Source: UBA3537 sp045561735 (lineage in GTDB: Bacteria > Bacteroidota > Bacteroidia > Flavobacteriales > Flavobacteriaceae). Taken from it: DNA of 60,439 nucleotides. The stretch is from the NCBI GenBank assembly GCA_045561735.1, contig JBJKXC010000002.1, forward strand, positions 1 through 60,439. The letters are read 5' to 3'. The position numbers and the translations under genes are program-made. Below, piece by piece: positions 25,378-32,657 of this stretch. Under the pieces are notes generated by a model, which saw only the letters and a list, made by a program, of their open reading frames with translations, was not told where the DNA came from and ran no database searches. Position 1 is the stretch's first letter. Every line of letters starts with the position of its first letter.

Positions 25378-26379
25378 ATGAAGCTTTTAAGAAAAATATT
25401 AATTCCACTAAATCTAGTCTATTTCCTATTCGTAAGCCTTCGAAACAGGGCTCACGATTGGGGTATTTTTAAATCTAAATCTTATGACTTTCCTGTTATT
25501 TGTGTCGGAAATTTATCCGTCGGCGGTACTGGTAAAACTCCAATGGTTGAATATTTGATCCGATTACTTGATTCCACCAAAAGAGTGGCTGTTTTGAGCC
25601 GAGGTTATGGCCGAAAGTCCCGGGGATTTGTACTTGCCGATTCCAATTCAAATAACAATACGTTGGGAGACGAGCCCTTCCAAATTAAATCTAAATTTCC
25701 CGGTGTAACAGTAGCGGTTGATAATGATAGACAAAATGGTATTGCTTGTTTACTAGCCATGGATAACCCTCCTAAAATTATTTTGCTTGATGATGCCTTT
25801 CAACACAGACGTGTACAGGCCGGGTTTTCAGTTCTCTTGACGCCTTACAATGATTTGTATTGCGATGATATAGTACTTCCTGCTGGAAATCTTAGGGAAC
25901 CACGCTCTGGAGCCCAACGCGCCCAAATTGTTGTGGTTACAAAATGTCCTATTAATTTGAGTGATACAGAGAAAAAAGTTATCCAAAGGCGTTTAAAACT
26001 TAATTATAATCAACAACTGTTTTTTAGTTCAATTGTTTACGACAAATTCATGTATTCCGACAAAGAAAAACAATCAATTCATACTTTAAAAAATAAGAAT
26101 TTTGCGTTGGTAACGGGTATTGCTAATGCTACTCCTATGGTAGATTATTTAAAGCATTTAGGACTCAAATTTGAGCATCTTTCCTTTCCTGACCATCATA
26201 CCTTCTCTAAAAAAGAATTGGAATTAATTTCATCAAAACCTCTGGTTTTGACTACAGAGAAAGACGCTTCACGTTTGAAATACTTTGTACATAGAAGCTT
26301 GTATTTTCTTCCAATTAAAATCGAATTAGATGCCCCTGAAAAGTTTGAGAGAGCACTTCAAAATTTTATTAAATATTAG
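25378..26379 (+). CDS. lpxK: Tetraacyldisaccharide 4'-kinase
   Basis: 333 residues. LpxK phosphorylates the 4' position of the lipid A disaccharide at the inner membrane. It has one N-terminal membrane-associated helix (about 5-22) and a P-loop 'CVGNLSVGGTGKTPM'. The 'LLDDAFQHRRVQ' segment contains the conserved DDxxQ motif. Near the C-terminus 'LSFPDHHTFSKKEL' and 'TTEKDASRL' are family hallmarks. The ATG lies 5 bases after a TACTTTCG sequence. Divergent from the Nif3-like gene; no partner genes. Confidence 0.95.
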   Translation: MKLLRKILIPLNLVYFLFVSLRNRAHDWGIFKSKSYDFPVICVGNLSVGGTGKTPMVEYLIRLLDSTKRVAVLSRGYGRKSRGFVLADSNSNNNTLGDEPFQIKSKFPGVTVAVDNDRQNGIACLLAMDNPPKIILLDDAFQHRRVQAGFSVLLTPYNDLYCDDIVLPAGNLREPRSGAQRAQIVVVTKCPINLSDTEKKVIQRRLKLNYNQQLFFSSIVYDKFMYSDKEKQSIHTLKNKNFALVTGIANATPMVDYLKHLGLKFEHLSFPDHHTFSKKELELISSKPLVLTTEKDASRLKYFVHRSLYFLPIKIELDAPEKFERALQNFIKY

Positions 26380-26545
26380 ATTAGTTCAACATTCGAATTA
26401 TGTAAATAATTTGAGAAGAATAGGCTTCTTCATTACTTTAAAAGACCATAATTTAACTATTTTTTCCAAAAATAGATTATTATAACTAACATCTAATAAC
26501 CTCTCTTTTGACACAATCTAATCCATTGAAACCATTAGGAATTAT

Positions 26546-27529
26546 TCAATGAATATGTTTTTGGGCTTTATATGAAGATCTAACCAAAGCGCTGCTTTCA
26601 ACGTGACGAAATCCAAGATCCAATCCAATGGCTTCATACTCTTTAAACTGATCCGGGGTGATAAACTGTTTAACAGGTAAATGTTTTTTACTAGGCTGCA
26701 AATATTGTCCAATAGTAACAACATCCACTTTGGCATCTTTTAAATCGTTTAGGGTTTCAATAACTTCTTGACGAGTTTCTCCCAGCCCCAACATCAGACC
26801 TGTTTTGGTGCGGCGCTGACCGTTCTCTTTTAAATATTTTAGTACGCCCAAGCTTCTCTCATATTTTGCCTGAATGCGAACTTCTCTTGTGAGCCTTCGG
26901 ACCGTTTCCATATTATGTGAGACAACTTCAGGTGCAACATCAAGGATACGGTCAATGTGTTTTTCAAGTCCTTGAAAATCTGGAATTAAGGTCTCAAGTG
27001 TAGTATTCGGATTCATACGCCGCACCGCTTTGACTGTTTCGGACCACATAATGCTTCCCATATCTTTTAAATCATCTCTATCAACACTGGTTAGTACCGC
27101 GTGTTTAATACCCATTATTTTAATGGATCGCGCTACTTTTTCAGGCTCGTCCCAATCCACCGTTTCAGGACGACCTGTTTTTACACCACAAAAACCGCAT
27201 GAGCGAGTACAAATGTTTCCAAGAATCATAAAAGTAGCAGTGCCTTCTCCCCAACAATCTCCCATATTTGGGCAGCTTCCAGAAGTACAAATGGTATTCA
27301 ATTTGTATTTGTCTACCAAGCCTCTAAGAGCCGTATATTTTTTACCAGTTGGTAATTTTACACGCAGCCATTTTGGTTTTGCTTGACGTTTTTGCGGGTT
27401 ACTGAGTTTGGATGTTGCAGTGATATCCTCTAGCTTGATAAAGCTGTCTTTATTAGATACTCCTTGTGGTTTAACAAGAATGGTTTCATTTTTAATCCCT
27501 TCAATTTTACTGAGCGTCTCAGATGACAT
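26546..27529 (-). CDS. lipA: Lipoyl synthase
   Basis: 327 residues, radical-SAM enzyme that inserts two sulfur atoms into octanoyl groups on lipoyl domains. The auxiliary cluster motif is 'CTSGSCPNMGDC', the radical-SAM CxxxCxxC is 'CTRSCGFC', and the C-terminal 'RSSY' that ligates the auxiliary cluster is present. About 30 extra residues precede the conserved 'KWLRVKLPTG', longer than the E. coli start; no other start codon fits better. The box at 27548-27555 supports the start used. It converges with lpxK across a 166-base AT-rich gap with only a weak AGAAG/CTTCT hairpin. Confidence 0.96.
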   Translation of the reverse strand: MSSETLSKIEGIKNETILVKPQGVSNKDSFIKLEDITATSKLSNPQKRQAKPKWLRVKLPTGKKYTALRGLVDKYKLNTICTSGSCPNMGDCWGEGTATFMILGNICTRSCGFCGVKTGRPETVDWDEPEKVARSIKIMGIKHAVLTSVDRDDLKDMGSIMWSETVKAVRRMNPNTTLETLIPDFQGLEKHIDRILDVAPEVVSHNMETVRRLTREVRIQAKYERSLGVLKYLKENGQRRTKTGLMLGLGETRQEVIETLNDLKDAKVDVVTIGQYLQPSKKHLPVKQFITPDQFKEYEAIGLDLGFRHVESSALVRSSYKAQKHIH

Positions 27530-27547
27530 AGATTTATCTTTAAATTA

Positions 27548-27555
27548 CAAAGATA
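27548..27555 (-). promoter_or_regulatory. -7 promoter element for lipA
   Basis: TATCTTTG on the reverse strand ends 18 bases before the lipA ATG and matches TAnnTTTG. Confidence 0.5.
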
Positions 27556-27575
27556 CAAAGTATTAACTGAATAAA

Positions 27576-28790
27576 TCACAAAAAACTAAGATACCAAATG
27601 TTAAATCCAACTAAAAATAAAATACCAAAAACAGAAAGAATATGCATGGTTTTGGAGGGTTGCCAGGCTCTAGGAGTGTGCTTGCTGCATAACACAAGAT
27701 AATTCATGAGGGCATAAAAAGGCGCGGTTAGAAACGACAAGATTGTGGCAATTTTAATCAAGCTTCCCATTTCAGAAAGAAATAAGAAAAAGATAATAAG
27801 AGTTCCCAAGATCAATAAAATCAACCATGTATTGTAGCCCTTTCTAATTTTTTTTTCTAGAATGAGTTCTATCGTTTTGTTCATGGCTCTTGGTGAGGCA
27901 TCTAAGGTTGTAAGTGTTGTGCTAAACATAGTTGTAAATGCTGCGACTCCAATGATAGCAAAGCTCCAATTGCCTAAATTCTCAGTGTACATATCTATGA
28001 GTTGTAATGAGAACTCTCCACCATTGTCACTAAAGGATTTTCCGCTGCCATGCATCACGAGCCCACCTAATAACAAAAAGCAAACACCTAAAATGATTGT
28101 ACTTACATAGCCGATATTGAAATCTAAAAGGGCCGATTTTTTATTGAAAACATCTTTAGTTTTCTGTTTTTCTACGGCCCATAAAGAATGCCAAATGGAT
28201 ACATCTAATGGCGCCGGCATCCAGCCCATAAAGGCAATGAGAAAAACAACCTCTAGATTTGATGTTGGGAAAAATTGCGTCCATGGGAGTTCGCCACTAC
28301 TGTTCTTAAACGCAATCCCAACTGCTAAGAGGGTTGAAATGCTCAGCAGAAAAATAATGATTTTCATCATTTTATCCAATAAATTGTATTTCCCTACCAA
28401 GAGTAAAAGGAAACAAAAGGCTAAAATAATCACTGACCAAAGTTCCAAACTGAGGCTAATTTTGAAAATCGATGAAGCAATGCCAGCTGTCACAATCGTT
28501 ACTGCTGTTTGGATTGTGAACATTGTGGCCAATGTCAGAAAGGCGTAAAATTTTAAAGCCCATTTCCCAAGCTTTTTGTAACCTTCGAGTAAGTTTTCTC
28601 CAGTAGCGGCTGCATAGCGTGGGCCATATTGGAAAAATGGGTATTTAATGAGATTGATAAGCAAAAGTGCCCACAATAAGCCAAAGCCAAAATTCGAACC
28701 TGCTTTTGTAGACTGAACTAAATGTGACACCCCAATAGCTGCTCCAGCGAACAAAAGTCCAGGACCTAAATTTTGTAAAAATTTTATCAT
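27576..28790 (-). CDS. Divergent Nramp-family transporter
   Basis: 404 residues with about eleven membrane helices. The overall pattern (first helix 'LGPGLLFAGAAIGVSHLVQS', sixth helix 'LIAFMGWMPAPLDVSIWHS') identifies an Nramp-like transporter. The canonical metal-binding residues are missing. The DPGN of helix 1 is replaced by 'AIGVS' and the MPH of helix 6 by 'GWMPAPLD'. Substrate is therefore unclear; transition-metal uptake should not be assumed. The ATG overlaps the end of an ECF sigma-factor gene by 4 bases, so the two are co-expressed. Confidence 0.82.
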   Translation of the reverse strand: MIKFLQNLGPGLLFAGAAIGVSHLVQSTKAGSNFGFGLLWALLLINLIKYPFFQYGPRYAAATGENLLEGYKKLGKWALKFYAFLTLATMFTIQTAVTIVTAGIASSIFKISLSLELWSVIILAFCFLLLLVGKYNLLDKMMKIIIFLLSISTLLAVGIAFKNSSGELPWTQFFPTSNLEVVFLIAFMGWMPAPLDVSIWHSLWAVEKQKTKDVFNKKSALLDFNIGYVSTIILGVCFLLLGGLVMHGSGKSFSDNGGEFSLQLIDMYTENLGNWSFAIIGVAAFTTMFSTTLTTLDASPRAMNKTIELILEKKIRKGYNTWLILLILGTLIIFFLFLSEMGSLIKIATILSFLTAPFYALMNYLVLCSKHTPRAWQPSKTMHILSVFGILFLVGFNIWYLSFL

Positions 28791-29338
28791 TTTTTATGCT
28801 CAATAACAGCCGCTAAAAGCTTTTTTGCTCGCAGAAGCTTGACTTTTACATTGTTGATTGGAATACCCATTTTTTGGGAAATTTCAAGGTAGCTCAGTTC
28901 TTTGAAATAGCGCAGTTGAATAATATCTTGGTGGTGTGGTTTTAATTTTTTGATGTCTTTTAGGAGTTGGGCTAGATTTTGTTCTTTAATCAATAGGTCT
29001 TCAGCTAACGGTGTATCATCAATAATCCAATACACCCGTTTTTCGTCTTCTTCTGTTGTTTTATTTGTAAGGGTTATTTTTTGTTTTCTTAAACTGTCCA
29101 AATGGGTATTTTTCGCAATGGTAATCAACCAAGTTTTAAACTTAAATTTTGAATTAAATGAATTGATTTTATCAAAAGCTTTAAAAAAGGCCTCAATCGT
29201 TATATCTTCCGCATCAATCTCATTATTTGTTCGTTTGAGCATATAACCGAAGACATCGTTCCAAAATGTCTCTAGTAGGTAATTGAAAGCAATTTGATTG
29301 TTTTCTTTGGCTTTTAGAATTGCTTCGTTAACTTTCAA
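28787..29338 (-). CDS. ECF-type RNA polymerase sigma factor
   Basis: 183 residues. Region 2 is visible at about 22-85 ('DAEDITIEAFFKAFDKI', 'FKTWLITIAKN') and region 4 at about 120-175 ('LKPHHQDIIQLRYFKELSYLEIS' over its helix-turn-helix, then 'NNVKVKLLRAKKLL'). The start is TTG at 29338: an in-frame TAA precedes it and no ATG fits. There is no adjacent anti-sigma gene. The stop overlaps the start of the Nramp-like transporter gene, suggesting the sigma factor and transporter share a signal. Target genes are unknown. Confidence 0.9.
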   Translation of the reverse strand: MKVNEAILKAKENNQIAFNYLLETFWNDVFGYMLKRTNNEIDAEDITIEAFFKAFDKINSFNSKFKFKTWLITIAKNTHLDSLRKQKITLTNKTTEEDEKRVYWIIDDTPLAEDLLIKEQNLAQLLKDIKKLKPHHQDIIQLRYFKELSYLEISQKMGIPINNVKVKLLRAKKLLAAVIEHKK

Positions 29339-29417
29339 TACAGTAGTTTTGATTTAAGCTGATAGTAAATATAGTAAAATGTGAAATAAGTTGAATAAAC
29401 CCAGTTTTCTTCAGCAG

Positions 29418-29618
29418 TTACATTTCTGAATTATCACAATCTTTAAACTGCTCTGGGGTTTTGCCGCAAAAGCCACAGGGTTCATCCTCTGTATTTAGCA
29501 TGGGATTTTGGCTTGCACATGTGCCTGCAAATTCCCCATCCTTTTTAAACCATATTTTAATGGAAATACCTGCAATACCAAATCCCAAAAGTAAAAATGT
29601 TATCAATAGTAGTTCCAT
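29418..29618 (-). CDS. Small single-pass membrane protein with Cys-rich tail
   Basis: 66 residues. Residues 1-22 form one membrane helix ('LLLITFLLLGFGIAGISI') followed by a positive stop ('KIWFKK') and a soluble tail with four Cys, two as CGFC ('DEPCGFCGKTPEQFKDC'). The tail could bind a metal or form disulfides. I recognise it as a small conserved flavobacterial protein but know no function. It stands alone between the sigma factor and murB genes. Confidence 0.7.
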   Translation of the reverse strand: MELLLITFLLLGFGIAGISIKIWFKKDGEFAGTCASQNPMLNTEDEPCGFCGKTPEQFKDCDNSEM

Positions 29619-29742
29619 AATATGTTAAGGTTTATGCAAAGATACAATTAAAATAAAATATTTTTTTGCTATTACTATATGACCTCTAAACATTATTAGT
29701 TTTAAATATCTTGATTTTTTTGCAAAATTTCAAAAGCATTAA

Positions 29743-30750
29743 TCAGATTACATTGACTTCTCTTTCTAATGAAACACCGAAGATTGTTTTTATGGTGGTT
29801 TGAATCAATTTAGAAAGGGCTAAAATATCACGTCCAGAAGCCCCACCGTAATTGACTAAGACCAATGCTTGATCTTTGTATATACCGTAATTACCAAAAG
29901 TTTTACCTTTAAATCCAGCAGTTTCAATGAGCCAACCAGCAGGTATTTTAACTTCCATTTCCGAAACAGCATAGTTCGGCATATTGGGAAATTGCTTTAA
30001 AAGTGTTTCAAAACTTTCTTTTGAAATAATAGGATTTTTAAAAAAGCTGCCGCTATTGCCCAGTTTTTTAGGGTCTGGTAATTTGGATTGTCTAATAGCA
30101 ATAACTGCTTTTGAAACATCTTGAATTGTGGGCTCTAAAATACCCATTTGTTTCAATTCCGCAGTGATGGGGTCGTATGCTGTTTTCAGTTTGTGATCTA
30201 CATTGGTAAGCTCAAAAGTCACAGAAGTAATAATATAATGACCTTTATATTCTGATTTAAACACAGAATTTCTGTATCCAAATTTACAATCTTCCTTCCA
30301 AAATGTTTCGACTTCAAGTGTTTGTAAATTTACTGCTTCACAACTGACAAAACTGTCTTTTAATTCCACTCCATAAGCACCAATGTTTTGGATGGGTGCT
30401 GTACCGATATTCCCTGGTATCAATGATAAATTTTCTAATCCTCCCAAATTACGATCTAAGGTCCACATGACAAAGTGGTGCCAGTTTTCTCCTGCGGCTG
30501 CCTTAATTTGGGTTGTTTTATTATTCTGTTTACAAATTTCAATGCCTTTTAAGTTAATGTGTAACACCAATTCTTCCACATTTTTTGTCAGTAGAATGTT
30601 GCTGCCCCCACCCAAAACCAATAATTTTGAGGGTTTTGCCTTGAGAATACTTTTTAAATCCTCAAGTGACTCAACTGAAGCAAATGCTTTGGCACTGACA
30701 TCTATTCCAAAGGTATTATAGGGCTTTAAAGAAACATTCTTTTTAATCAT
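29743..30750 (-). CDS. murB: UDP-N-acetylenolpyruvoylglucosamine reductase
   Basis: 335 residues. MurB reduces UDP-GlcNAc-enolpyruvate to UDP-MurNAc in peptidoglycan synthesis, with FAD and NADPH. FAD-binding segments 'LVLGGGSNILLT' and 'IPGNIGTAPIQNIGAYGVE' are clear. The catalytic Ser lies in 'LGNSGSFFKNP'. Length matches type I MurB. It overlaps the aminotransferase gene by 4 bases on the same strand. Confidence 0.96.
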   Translation of the reverse strand: MIKKNVSLKPYNTFGIDVSAKAFASVESLEDLKSILKAKPSKLLVLGGGSNILLTKNVEELVLHINLKGIEICKQNNKTTQIKAAAGENWHHFVMWTLDRNLGGLENLSLIPGNIGTAPIQNIGAYGVELKDSFVSCEAVNLQTLEVETFWKEDCKFGYRNSVFKSEYKGHYIITSVTFELTNVDHKLKTAYDPITAELKQMGILEPTIQDVSKAVIAIRQSKLPDPKKLGNSGSFFKNPIISKESFETLLKQFPNMPNYAVSEMEVKIPAGWLIETAGFKGKTFGNYGIYKDQALVLVNYGGASGRDILALSKLIQTTIKTIFGVSLEREVNVI

Positions 30751-31943
30751 TCCAAATTTTTATAAACTTTCAACCCTTGCTTCAGAATATTAACAGATTT
30801 AATTAAATCCTCTTTTTTTAGTACGTATGCAATTCGCAGCTGATTTTTACCAAGGCCTGGAGTGGCATAAAAACCTGCAGCAGGCGCCATCATGATGGTT
30901 TCATTTTCAACTCTAAATGCTTCTAAAAGCCATTGCGCAAAGGCATCAGCATTGGAAATGGGCAGTTCGACAATACAGTAAAATGCCCCTTTAGGTTTTA
31001 CTACTTTTATACCTGGAATTTTTTGAAGTTCTTGAACTAAGATGTTTCGACGCTCGATATATTCTTCAATAATTTCATCAAAATAGGAATCGGGGGTGTC
31101 AAGTGCTGCTTCGCTGGCAATTTGTGCATAGGTAGGCGGGGAGAGGCGTGCCTGGGCAAATTTCAATGCTGTTTCATAGACTTGTTTGTTTTTGGTCACC
31201 AAACATCCAATGCGTGCGCCGCACATGCTGTAGCGTTTAGAAACTGAGTCAATCATAATGGCATGCGCTTCCAATCCTTCAATCGTCATGACAGAATGGT
31301 GTTCTTCACCGTCATAAGCAAATTCCCGGTATACTTCATCGGCAATGAGAAATAAATCGTGTTTTTTCACTAAATCGGCAAGTTGAGAAATTTCTTCTTT
31401 ACTGTAAAGATAGCCTGTAGGGTTACCTGGGTTGCAAATAAGAATCGCTTTTGTCTTAGGGGTAATTAAGGTTTCAAAATCTTTAATTGGTGGCAGTGCA
31501 AAATTATTATCAATTTCAGAAACAATAGGAACAACATTCACGCCTTGTGCGACAGAAAATCCATTGTAATTGGCGTAAAAAGGCTCTGGTATGATTATTT
31601 CATCACCCTGGTCCATGATGCTTCCAATGGTGAAAAGAAGCGCTTCGCTCCCTCCGGTGGTCACAAGGATGTTATCTGACTCAACTGCTATATGGTGTTT
31701 TTTATAATAGTATGCTAACTTCTTTCGGTAGGCTTCAGACCCTTCAGAGCGGCTGTAAGCCAATACATTAATCGTGTTATTTTTTACAGCATTTAGGGCT
31801 AATTCTGGCGTATGAATATCTGGCTGGCCAATATTTAAATGGTAAACATGAACACCTTCAGATTTTGCTTGTTCTGAATAGGGTACTAGTTTTCTAATGG
31901 GTGAGGCGGGCATTTGAAACCCCTTATTTGATATTTTTGGCAT
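30747..31943 (-). CDS. PLP-dependent class I/II aminotransferase
   Basis: 398 residues. Fold-type I aminotransferase of the aspartate aminotransferase family. The PLP Lys is in 'IDSVSKRYSMCGARIGC', and 'NPGNPTGYLYSKEE' and 'ADEVYREFAYDG' are the cofactor-binding motifs. The C-terminal 'NQLRIAYVL' holds the substrate carboxylate Arg. Likely aspartate or aromatic/prephenate-type transamination, but the amino donor cannot be fixed from the sequence. Promoter-distal murB overlaps it. Confidence 0.9.
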   Translation of the reverse strand: MPKISNKGFQMPASPIRKLVPYSEQAKSEGVHVYHLNIGQPDIHTPELALNAVKNNTINVLAYSRSEGSEAYRKKLAYYYKKHHIAVESDNILVTTGGSEALLFTIGSIMDQGDEIIIPEPFYANYNGFSVAQGVNVVPIVSEIDNNFALPPIKDFETLITPKTKAILICNPGNPTGYLYSKEEISQLADLVKKHDLFLIADEVYREFAYDGEEHHSVMTIEGLEAHAIMIDSVSKRYSMCGARIGCLVTKNKQVYETALKFAQARLSPPTYAQIASEAALDTPDSYFDEIIEEYIERRNILVQELQKIPGIKVVKPKGAFYCIVELPISNADAFAQWLLEAFRVENETIMMAPAAGFYATPGLGKNQLRIAYVLKKEDLIKSVNILKQGLKVYKNLE

Positions 31944-31969
31944 TTTGAATACTATCTAAGTTCAAATTA

Positions 31970-31977
31970 CAAATTTA
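31970..31977 (-). promoter_or_regulatory. -7 promoter element for the aminotransferase-murB unit
   Basis: TAAATTTG on the reverse strand, 26 bases before the ATG at 31943, fits TAnnTTTG. Confidence 0.45.
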
Positions 31978-32040
31978 TTTTAAAGTTTATTTATAATAAA
32001 ATGGATTTCCAATTAATTGCCCAATTTATAAATAAAAAAA

Positions 32041-32062
32041 CACCTTTTAAAAAAGGTGCTTT
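32041..32062. terminator. Hairpin terminator after the DUF1573 gene
   Basis: CACCTTTT and AAAAGGTG form an 8-bp stem with a short A loop, with A runs on one side and T runs on the other. It lies 25 bases beyond the stop of the DUF1573 gene (reverse strand) and could also act on the other strand. Confidence 0.75.
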
Positions 32063-32086
32063 TTTGTTTAAATATTTTAGTATCAT

Positions 32087-32512
32087 TTACTTTTCCACGA
32101 CACTTTTTGTGGTCGGTTTTAAAACATTTGTTTTGCTGGGGTCAATCACATTTCCTTTAATTTTAAGGGCCACTGTTGGTGTATCCGCATTGGAAGTTAC
32201 CGTAATAGTTTTTCGGATAGGGTTGACTCTTTTGGTGTCGTATTTAACCTGAATTTCACCATCTTCACCAGGAAGAATTGGCGCTTCGGGTTTTTTTGGA
32301 ACAGTACAACCACAGCTAGACTTAACAGCACTGACGACTAGGGGTGCATTGCCAGTATTTTTAAACTTAAAAACACGAATACCATCGGCACCTTTTTCAA
32401 TAGTCCCATAATCGATAACTGTAGTTTCAAATTCAATTTTGGCCATTTTTTCTTGAGCTGAAAGCGTCATTGTAAAGAAGACGATAAGTAATATTGCATA
32501 TATTTTTTTCAT
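32087..32512 (-). CDS. Exported DUF1573-domain protein
   Basis: 141 residues with a signal peptide (hydrophobic 4-17, 'LSAQ' cleavage). The mature protein is a single Ig-like DUF1573 domain: 'FETTVIDYGTIEKGADGIRVFKFKN' (over two strands), the 'SSCGCTVPKKPEAPILPGE' Cys motif and 'KGNVIDP'. Such proteins are abundant in Bacteroidetes and have no established function. It is divergent from valS across 145 bases. Confidence 0.9.
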   Translation of the reverse strand: MKKIYAILLIVFFTMTLSAQEKMAKIEFETTVIDYGTIEKGADGIRVFKFKNTGNAPLVVSAVKSSCGCTVPKKPEAPILPGEDGEIQVKYDTKRVNPIRKTITVTSNADTPTVALKIKGNVIDPSKTNVLKPTTKSVVEK

Positions 32513-32544
32513 GCTTGTGAATGTTTGTTGTTTTGTAAATTTAA

Positions 32545-32570
32545 AGATTTTTTATTCAATCAAAAAATCT
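32545..32570. repeat. Perfect AT-rich inverted repeat between DUF1573 and valS genes
   Basis: AGATTTTTT and AAAAAATCT form a 9-bp perfect inverted repeat separated by 8 bases. It is upstream of the probable valS promoter, so it is not in the valS leader. It could be in the DUF1573 upstream region as a protein-binding site, or be a chance AT-rich repeat. Confidence 0.4.
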
Positions 32571-32618
32571 GACTGTATAATTGTAGTTTTTTTAATTTTA
32601 AAGCACGTAAAATATAAG

Positions 32619-32626
32619 TACTTTTG
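32619..32626 (+). promoter_or_regulatory. -7 promoter element for valS
   Basis: TACTTTTG matches TAnnTTTG and ends 31 bases before the valS ATG. No T-box-like structure is seen in the short leader. Confidence 0.5.
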
Positions 32627-32657
32627 TTTACTTTAAAACAAAAACCATTCCAATAGT

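Noticed and set aside
26380..26545. Small gene or RNA in the lpxK-lipA gap
   Set aside because: Only a 5-bp weak hairpin and AT-rich sequence; no start-stop frame with coding character.
28117..28548. 143-residue open frame antisense to the Nramp-like gene
   Set aside because: Shadow of a membrane-protein gene; no signal, no start context.
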